A DNA stretch of 7,317 bases, taken from an uncultured Candidatus Peregrinibacteria bacterium. Its GTDB lineage: Bacteria; Patescibacteriota; Gracilibacteria; Peribacterales; Peribacteraceae. A program made the position numbers and the translations under genes. Position 1 is the first letter of the stretch. Every line of letters begins with the position of its first letter. The notes below the pieces were generated by a model that did no database searches, was not told the DNA's origin, and saw only the letters and a list, made by a program, of their open reading frames with translations. This document shows, one piece after another, positions 1 through 5,356 of the stretch. The stretch lies in the NCBI GenBank assembly GCA_903822115.1, contig CAIJNU010000102.1:1-7317 (forward strand), in the 5' to 3' direction.

Positions 1-87
1 CAGGCGGAGATCTTGGAACGGGGCGATGTGTTACTCTGCATGGGGGCGGGCGACATCACGACGCTCGCTCAGAGCATGATTGCGTAG
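1..87 (+). CDS. murC: UDP-N-acetylmuramate--L-alanine ligase, C-terminal end (partial)
   Basis: Only the last 28 residues and a TAG stop are present; the rest lies left of the window. The frame reads QAEILERGDVLLCMGAGDIT and then a short tail. The segment GDVLLCMGAGDI is the typical C-terminal signature of MurC: the family ends with a 'GD-hydrophobic-GAGDI' strand and turn in the C-terminal Mur ligase domain. MurC is the cytoplasmic ATP-dependent ligase that adds L-alanine to UDP-MurNAc, the first amino acid of the peptidoglycan stem peptide. The gene converges on the SLH-protein gene with only 4 bp between the two stop codons. MurC rather than another Mur ligase is judged from this short signature alone, so the call is good but not certain. 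murJ on the same strand further right is another gene of the same pathway. Confidence 0.8.
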   Translation, partial: QAEILERGDVLLCMGAGDITTLAQSMIA

Positions 88-91
88 CTGC

Positions 92-1366
92 TTAGAGTTT
101 CACGGCACCGGTCCCGGCGTGCGTCGTCTTTCCGTAAATCTCTATGACTTTCATGATAATCTTCGACATCTCTGCGCGATTGACGGGATCCAGTGGCCCG
201 AAATTTCCCGTCGCTTTGCCATTGGCATCCGTTAATCCCGCCACGATGCCGTCTTTGGCCGCGGTTTCGATGGCAGAGGCGTACGGTGCCCTGCGCGTCA
301 CATCTCCAAAGAGCGTTCCTGACGGCCACCTCAACGGGACATTCATCACTTGGAGAAGTGTCACGAGCACTTCGCCGCGGGTCGCGGGACGATTGAGATT
401 GATTGTGGGATCGATGAAGACTCTCCAATCACGTTGCTCTGCCGATGCGATGTAACGCGAAGCCCAGGAAGGTGTGGAGAAATTTGCTGGAGGATTGACC
501 ATCTCTTTCTCATTGACGCCTCCGACGGCATGCACGATCTTGGCCAGCTGCGCCAATGTCACCGGATCGGAAGGGCCGAACATTCCGAGCGGATTGCCAT
601 CGGCATTAGTGTATCCCGTCACGTATCCTCGCTCCGCGGCGCTCTGAACGTACGTCGCGAACCAGGCTGTGGAGGGAACATCGCGCAGGATGACATCCTT
701 GCCGTTCATTTTCACTGTCAGTAAACCTTCAATATTGTTCTCTGCAGTGCGTTTCGTCGTGAGAGTCGAGCAGGAAATGGTGATATCGAAATCCAGGCGA
801 CTGTAGGGCTTGAGGCTTCCCGATTTAACCGGTGAATCGCATCCGGTCGGCATATAGCGAATGGAATACACGCCGAGGGGAACAGCCTCATATGTCGTAG
901 GCGTTGTTCCCTTGTAAACGAATCCGCTCGGCCCCTTGAGTTCGAAATCTATGCCTTGAGGAGAGCTATTAACACTCACTTTTCCCGAGTCCTTCATAAG
1001 CAGTGAAACGGAAATTTTGATCGGCGCAATACCGTCGTACTGAAAAGAGAATTGAGGAATAGTGTACGTTTTAATCGTGGAGCCGCTCTGATAGTGGACT
1101 TCTGCAGATAGACCCTTGGTCTGTTCAATGAAGAAAGTGTAATTGCCAGCGGGTATCTTCACCTGTTGCGTTGCCGCATTGCCTTTAAAGACCGTCTGGT
1201 CCTGATTCACGAGAGTCCATACGGCAGTATTGCCGAGAGCGCTCTGTTGCTCGATGGTTATAGTCCCCGTGGGAACTTGATCATTTGCAAGTACGGTAAA
1301 AGGTGCGACTGCACTGCCGAGAAGAGAAGCCGCAATGAAGAGTGTGAAAATGCGTTTGGTGATCAT
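92..1366 (-). CDS. Secreted SLH-domain protein with N-terminal PEGA-like region
   Basis: This 424-residue protein is probably exported and held on the cell surface. Residues 1-27 form a signal peptide (MITK-R, a hydrophobic core, then VLA before N28, a good signal peptidase I site). Residues about 33-125 look like a beta-rich domain. Residues about 128-200 resemble a PEGA domain (VSVNSSPQGIDFEL, then GTTPTTYEAVPLGVYSIRY), with two cysteines, C176 and C199, that could form a disulfide. Three SLH repeats follow at about 227-280, 295-345 and 350-412, each with the pattern W/Y..Y...A...G / F.P..P..R.E. SLH triplets bind secondary cell-wall polysaccharides and anchor S-layer or other surface proteins. 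The TRAE-like motif is degenerate in repeat 1 (TLAQ, 270-273), partial in repeat 2 (TRGE, 329-332) and near-consensus in repeat 3 (NRAE, 396-399). The ATG follows a strong promoter directly, so this start is preferred. The N-terminal region may bind a partner or be structural; its function is unknown. Confidence 0.88.
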   Translation of the reverse strand: MITKRIFTLFIAASLLGSAVAPFTVLANDQVPTGTITIEQQSALGNTAVWTLVNQDQTVFKGNAATQQVKIPAGNYTFFIEQTKGLSAEVHYQSGSTIKTYTIPQFSFQYDGIAPIKISVSLLMKDSGKVSVNSSPQGIDFELKGPSGFVYKGTTPTTYEAVPLGVYSIRYMPTGCDSPVKSGSLKPYSRLDFDITISCSTLTTKRTAENNIEGLLTVKMNGKDVILRDVPSTAWFATYVQSAAERGYVTGYTNADGNPLGMFGPSDPVTLAQLAKIVHAVGGVNEKEMVNPPANFSTPSWASRYIASAEQRDWRVFIDPTINLNRPATRGEVLVTLLQVMNVPLRWPSGTLFGDVTRRAPYASAIETAAKDGIVAGLTDANGKATGNFGPLDPVNRAEMSKIIMKVIEIYGKTTHAGTGAVKL

Positions 1367-1372
1367 GCGAAT

Positions 1373-1400
1373 ATTTTACCCTCTCTTCACCTATGGGCAA
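1373..1400 (-). promoter_or_regulatory. Promoter of the SLH-protein gene, predicted leaderless
   Basis: On the minus strand, TTGCCC (1395-1400) is followed by a 16-nt spacer and then TAAAAT (1373-1378). These are 4/6 and 5/6 matches to the sigma-70 consensus. Only 6 nt separate the -10 box from the ATG at 1366, which puts the expected transcription start on or next to the A of the start codon. The -35 box begins 5 nt beyond the purL stop codon, so the promoter fills the 39-bp gap. A purine run, AGAGAGGG, overlaps the spacer about 12 nt before the ATG. It could act as a poorly spaced ribosome-binding site on a longer purL read-through transcript. Confidence 0.6.
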
Positions 1401-1405
1401 TCACA

Positions 1406-3901
1406 TCACGGAAGATGTGCCCACGCTTGTGTCAGTCCTTCCTGCCAGAGTTTCTGAAGTACCGGCAAATCTTCATCAAGGAGAACTTCCTTATCACGTC
1501 TTACTTGCAGTGACTGAGTCGCAGTTGTTCTTCCGAGAACAAAAGCATCAACGCCAGACTCTTTCGCAAATGCCTGAACGCTCGAAAGGTACTCCTGCCC
1601 GATTTCCAATATGAAGCCGGGTGTTTGAGAGAAAAGTAACTTGTCCGACGACAGAGACGACGAAAATGCTTGAAGATCGATCTCTATGCCAATTTTCCGA
1701 TCCACGCCCCGCGTCGCTACGGTCATCTCGAAGAGAGAGAGCAGAAGCCCCCCGTCGCTCACATCATGGGAAGAAAGAACGAGGCCCCGGTCAATCAGCG
1801 CAATCACGGACGTCATCATCTTTCCAATCGCCTTGAAGTCCGGCGATGGCACATTCTTGCCGAGGAGGGAATCTCGAGGTGCACCACTCATTGCCTCGAG
1901 CACTTCGTAATAGGCCGAACCTCCACATTCGTCCTGCGGATTTCCAATGAAGAGCAGAGCGGAATCAGTTTTCTTCAGCTGCATCGTCACGGCTTTGCGA
2001 GCGTCGGGAAGTACGCCGATGCAGCAGGCAATCGCCGTCGGGGGAATGGCTCCGCCCTCGGGGGTATCGTTATACAGGCTGACATTGCCGGAAATAATCG
2101 GAACCGACGCTCCATCAATCGCCACACCAACCGCCGCCTCCGCGATGCCCCGCACCCCCTGCTCAAGCGCACCGAGTTCCGATGGCACCTCTGGATTGCC
2201 GTAGTTGAGGCAGTCCGTGAGAGCTCTGGGGACAGCGCCAACCGCAGCGACGTTGCACATACTTTCGAGCGCAGCATTCGCACCTTGCCAATACGCCGAG
2301 ATTCTCCCGTAACGTCCGTTTCCATCTCCAGCTACGGCTATGCCTCGCATGCGATCCGAGTCAGAGAGCTCCCAACCCGGGTGCGTTCCGCCTTGTACGA
2401 AGTGTTGGAGATCCATAAGCGGCGTGATCACGCCCGCATCCGCCTCGCCTGCCTCAATCATCGAGCAGCCGATGACGGTCTTGTCAAAGTGAATAAATGC
2501 AGGAGATTTACTCGCATGATTCGGATGCATGAGCATCGCTCGAAGCACATCCGAGAGTGTTGTCTCGAACTCCTTACTTTCAACTTCCACAACAATTCCA
2601 GACCCTCCGCAGCGGATCGTCGGTTCACTTTTCACCTGATCGGGATTCTCCGTCGGTCGCGTGTACTGGAGACCGGAAGTGATATCTGTGGAAGTTGCAT
2701 CGCACACGAGCAAGCCGCGATGATGCACGCGGTACCGTCCGCTCTCCGTCACCTTGCCGATCACGCTCGCGCGGGCGAGCTCCGCAATCGACGGCAGATC
2801 CCAATCCTCGTTGTAGTGATGGAGAATGTGCGCCGTCAAATCCGGATGGCAGACCCAGCAAAAGCGTTCCTGCGTCTCCGCGCATGCGATGACTTCCGAT
2901 GGGAGATCGGAAAGGGAAACGTGGAGATTATCGAGATTGATGTCGGCGCCAAACCCCCGCGGCGCGACCTGTTCCACAGACGCGCACACCACGCCTCCTG
3001 CGCCGAGATCTTTGAAACTGACACGGTGGAGGTTGCCCGAAGCCGCGAGCCAATCGAAGAGCGCGTAGGTGGAGGCGAGGAGGTGACGTTCGAGGAAGGG
3101 GTTGGGCTCCTGCACGGCTCCCGTGTTCTGCTCCTTCTTCTCCTCTTCCATCGTGGCACTCGCGAAGGACGCACCGCCAAAGCCGCTTCGATCCGTGGGC
3201 TTACCGACGATGATGATGTCGTACCCTTCCTTCGCCGCTTCCTCGGGAACGTAGCTGTGAATAATCTCATCCTCCCGAACGATACCGATGGCCACTGCGT
3301 TCACGAGACAATTGGAGTTGTAAGCACTGTCGAAGACTGTGTCGCCCCCGAGGTTAGGAATTCCGAGCGGATTGCCGTACCCCCCGATGCCACGCACCAC
3401 TTCTTTTGCGATCGTCCGCGATTCCTCGGTCTTCAGATCCCCGAGTCGAAGTAAATCCATACCCCCAAGCACGCGCGCGCCCATGCACACGACGTCGCGC
3501 ACCGTTCCGCCGATGCCCGTCGCAGCTCCCTCGTAGGGAACGATCTGCGATGGGTGATTGTGCGATTCGTGGCTGATGACAACGCCCCACCTCTTGCCGG
3601 GTGGGCCGTCCGTAAGTGCGACAATACCGCTGTCTTCCTTGGGACCGAGGATGACGTGCTTCCCATCGGTCGGCAGCATCTTGAGGAAACGGCGCGATGA
3701 TTTGTAGCTGCAGTGTTCGCTTCCCTGAATGCCCCAGATCACGGCCTCGACGACCGTCGGCGGACGTCCGAGCATTTCCTCCACCTTGCGCGCCTCCTCC
3801 ACGGTCAAACCAATTTGGTGATCTTTGAGCGCGCTGCGCACCTCCTCGTCGCTCATGGAGGAGAACGGGAGGGAAGGGGGGAGGGAAGTGTCAGATTTCA
3901 T
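1406..3901 (-). CDS. purL: Phosphoribosylformylglycinamidine (FGAM) synthase, subunit PurL
   Basis: This 831-residue protein catalyses the fourth step of de novo purine synthesis: ATP-dependent conversion of FGAR to FGAM, using ammonia from the PurQ glutaminase delivered through PurS. It is the stand-alone (small) PurL type, with no fused glutaminase domain; Bacillus PurL is about 740 residues, so this one is somewhat long. Visible signatures are GSEHCSYKS (60-68, with the family's active-site histidine at H63), LGPKEDSG (85-92), SHESHNHPS (110-118), the glycine-rich GAATGIGGTVRD (125-136), GNLGGD-like NLGGDTVF (183-190), DLGAGG (298-303), SGNVSLYN (604-611) and HDVSDGGL (712-719). The two-fold repeated AIRS-like N and C domains are both complete. 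Residues 1-15 are a Ser/Pro-rich extension; M16 is an alternative start, but neither site has a Shine-Dalgarno sequence and M1 sits 9 nt after a -10 box. It ends 39 bp before the SLH gene on the same strand. Its partners purQ and purS are not in the window. Confidence 0.96.
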   Translation of the reverse strand: MKSDTSLPPSLPFSSMSDEEVRSALKDHQIGLTVEEARKVEEMLGRPPTVVEAVIWGIQGSEHCSYKSSRRFLKMLPTDGKHVILGPKEDSGIVALTDGPPGKRWGVVISHESHNHPSQIVPYEGAATGIGGTVRDVVCMGARVLGGMDLLRLGDLKTEESRTIAKEVVRGIGGYGNPLGIPNLGGDTVFDSAYNSNCLVNAVAIGIVREDEIIHSYVPEEAAKEGYDIIIVGKPTDRSGFGGASFASATMEEEKKEQNTGAVQEPNPFLERHLLASTYALFDWLAASGNLHRVSFKDLGAGGVVCASVEQVAPRGFGADINLDNLHVSLSDLPSEVIACAETQERFCWVCHPDLTAHILHHYNEDWDLPSIAELARASVIGKVTESGRYRVHHRGLLVCDATSTDITSGLQYTRPTENPDQVKSEPTIRCGGSGIVVEVESKEFETTLSDVLRAMLMHPNHASKSPAFIHFDKTVIGCSMIEAGEADAGVITPLMDLQHFVQGGTHPGWELSDSDRMRGIAVAGDGNGRYGRISAYWQGANAALESMCNVAAVGAVPRALTDCLNYGNPEVPSELGALEQGVRGIAEAAVGVAIDGASVPIISGNVSLYNDTPEGGAIPPTAIACCIGVLPDARKAVTMQLKKTDSALLFIGNPQDECGGSAYYEVLEAMSGAPRDSLLGKNVPSPDFKAIGKMMTSVIALIDRGLVLSSHDVSDGGLLLSLFEMTVATRGVDRKIGIEIDLQAFSSSLSSDKLLFSQTPGFILEIGQEYLSSVQAFAKESGVDAFVLGRTTATQSLQVRRDKEVLLDEDLPVLQKLWQEGLTQAWAHLP

Positions 3902-3910
3902 GAGGATTCA

Positions 3911-3916
3911 ATTATG
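3911..3916 (-). promoter_or_regulatory. -10 box upstream of purL, short or absent leader
   Basis: On the minus strand, CATAAT (5/6 match to TATAAT) lies 9 nt before the purL ATG, inside the sequence CTGCATAATTGAATCCTC. No convincing -35 box is found at 16-18 nt (the best there is TTTCTT). No Shine-Dalgarno sequence lies between it and the start codon. If this box is used, the mRNA starts within about 3 nt of the ATG. The missing -35 box keeps confidence moderate. Confidence 0.4.
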
Positions 3917-3966
3917 CAGGGGGACGCAGGGAAAAGAAATGCCCGTGAGCAATTCTCGTTTTCGTC

Positions 3967-3975
3967 TGCTATGAT
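3967..3975 (+). promoter_or_regulatory. Extended -10 promoter of murJ, predicted leaderless
   Basis: TGCTATGAT fits the extended -10 form TG-N-TATAAT with one mismatch in the hexamer (TATGAT, 3970-3975). It lies 8 nt before the murJ ATG at 3984. Upstream there is only a weak -35 candidate (GTGAGC at 3945-3950, 19-nt spacer), which an extended -10 promoter can tolerate. The region between box and ATG (CGCTTCCC) has no Shine-Dalgarno sequence. An in-frame TGA at 3972-3974 rules out any earlier murJ start, so translation must begin at 3984 or later. Confidence 0.5.
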
Positions 3976-3983
3976 CGCTTCCC

Positions 3984-5303
3984 ATGGGATTTCGAATTCG
4001 CGAACTCTTCAACCAGAACCGCATTCTCGGCGGGACGATCGTCATTGCGATCGGGCAATTTGCGGGCTCGATCGTCGGCCTCATCCGTGATCGTCTCCTT
4101 GCACAGACCTTCCCGCACCTCAGCGTCGTCGACGTGTACTACGCTTCCTTCAGACCATCGGATCTGCTCTTTAATATCTTTATCATGGCGGGATTTTCCG
4201 TGGCGCTCGTTCCGCTCCTCGCCAAGTACCATGCGGGGGAAGATAAGGCGGAGATGTCTCGACTCACGAACGGCGTCGTCACCGTGGCTGCGATTTTCTT
4301 TGGAGCTATCGCTCTCGTTCTCGGGATCATCTTCCCGTGGGTTGCGCATTACTTCGTGCAATTCCAAGGAGAGCAACTCCAGATGTACATTCAATTCGGT
4401 CGCATCGCGCTCCTCACGAATTTCCTCTTCGTCTTCGGCAACGCATACGGTCAGTACCTCATCACGATTCAGCGCTATTGGATCTACGGACTGACTCCCG
4501 TTCTCTACACACTCGGAACGATTTTCGGCACGCTCTTTCTCACGTCACACTTCGGCGAGTACGGCCCTATCATTGGGACGCTCATAGGAGCGGTCATTTA
4601 TGTCATTGGGAGATTGATTGCCGTGTTCTTTAGTGGATATCGATTGGGTATTCGTTTTTGGCATCCTGATCTGAGGAGGCTCGGCATCATGATGCTTCCG
4701 AGGATGATCGCGCTCGGGATCCTGCAGTTGGAATTGCTCGTCTTCGACAGCGTCGCGTCGGGATTACCCGCGGGGTCGGTGACGATCAACGCATTCACGC
4801 GTAACTTCCAATCCTTCATCATGGGGCTCTCGGGAATGGCGCTTGGGTTGGCGATCTTCTCGCTCCTGAGCCAAGCAGCGGCGAAGAATGAGTGGAGCCG
4901 CTTCCGAATCTATATGCGAAAGGGGACATGGCTTGTGCTGGGACTCACCATCCCGGGCGCGATATTCATCATCGCATGCATTCCGCTCGAAATCTGGCTT
5001 ATGCATGTTCCGCAGGAAGCTGCTGCCTTCTCCGCTTGCATCATGCTCTATGCGCTGAGCATTCCTTTTGAGGGACTCAACCATCTCTATACGAGAGCGT
5101 TCTTCGCGGTGAAGCACACGACTCTCCCGGCGATCTTGAGTGTGGTTAACGGCGCAATTGCGATCGTGCTTGCGTGGCAGCTTGCATCGAAGATCGGCGT
5201 TGCTGCCATACCTCTCGGCTACGCCATCGGCATGATTATCGAAGTCGCGGGGCTCTTCCTCTTTCTTCCGAGCGAAACGAGAATGTATAAGACGGAGTTC
5301 TAG
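3984..5303 (+). CDS. murJ: MurJ/MviN-family lipid II flippase, short 12-segment form
   Basis: This 439-residue polytopic membrane protein belongs to the MOP superfamily. MurJ moves lipid II across the cytoplasmic membrane for peptidoglycan assembly. The N-terminal signature is clear: GLIRDRLLAQTF (32-43), D50, ASFRPSDLLFN (54-64), then AGFSVALVPLLAKY (69-82), matching the MurJ block RD..A..FG...TDAFF.AF..PNLLR...AEGAFS..FVP..AEY. I count about twelve hydrophobic segments between residues 14 and 428. The protein stops where E. coli MurJ (511 residues) goes on to TM13-14. By an ungapped hand alignment, E. coli R24, D39 and K46 correspond to R35, D50 and R57, and R270 to R273; R18 and R52 correspond to S29 and F63. 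The start at 3984 is forced by an upstream in-frame stop. It is divergent from purL and convergent with the solenoid gene. A related MOP transporter (Wzx-like) is the alternative, but the N-terminal block favours MurJ. Confidence 0.88.
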   Translation: MGFRIRELFNQNRILGGTIVIAIGQFAGSIVGLIRDRLLAQTFPHLSVVDVYYASFRPSDLLFNIFIMAGFSVALVPLLAKYHAGEDKAEMSRLTNGVVTVAAIFFGAIALVLGIIFPWVAHYFVQFQGEQLQMYIQFGRIALLTNFLFVFGNAYGQYLITIQRYWIYGLTPVLYTLGTIFGTLFLTSHFGEYGPIIGTLIGAVIYVIGRLIAVFFSGYRLGIRFWHPDLRRLGIMMLPRMIALGILQLELLVFDSVASGLPAGSVTINAFTRNFQSFIMGLSGMALGLAIFSLLSQAAAKNEWSRFRIYMRKGTWLVLGLTIPGAIFIIACIPLEIWLMHVPQEAAAFSACIMLYALSIPFEGLNHLYTRAFFAVKHTTLPAILSVVNGAIAIVLAWQLASKIGVAAIPLGYAIGMIIEVAGLFLFLPSETRMYKTEF

Positions 5304-5356
5304 AAATTTCTTTTCCTTGTACTTCTTGTCTTCTCTGTCTTCCTGTATTCCTCCAC
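5304..5356. other. Convergent intergenic gap, polypyrimidine, no terminator seen
   Basis: These 53 bp separate the murJ stop (TAG) from the stop of the solenoid gene on the other strand. The top strand is strongly pyrimidine-rich: 43 of 50 bases from 5307 to 5356 are C or T. The only symmetry is a 10-bp palindrome, AGAAATTTCT (5302-5311), which has no loop and no adjoining stem, so it is not an intrinsic terminator. How the two converging transcripts end is not evident from the sequence. Confidence 0.6.

Noticed and set aside
101..125. GC-rich imperfect inverted sequence near the murC/SLH-gene junction as a terminator
   Set aside because: The stem is broken by mismatches, no T-run follows on either strand, and it lies within SLH-protein codons.
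1670..3454. A 594-codon open frame on the plus strand inside purL
   Set aside because: It lies wholly antisense to a well-conserved purL with all family motifs. Its product is Arg/His-rich with no recognisable domain, as expected from the complement of a biased coding frame.
3854..3856. M16 of PurL as the true start
   Set aside because: It would remove the poorly conserved Ser/Pro-rich extension, but it has no Shine-Dalgarno sequence either, and M1 is the one placed just after a -10 box. It remains possible.
5298..5311. Overlapping palindromes TTCTAGAA and AGAAATTTCT after murJ as a terminator or operator
   Set aside because: They are short, AT-rich, have no loop and no GC stem, and one overlaps the stop codon. 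Chance is sufficient.
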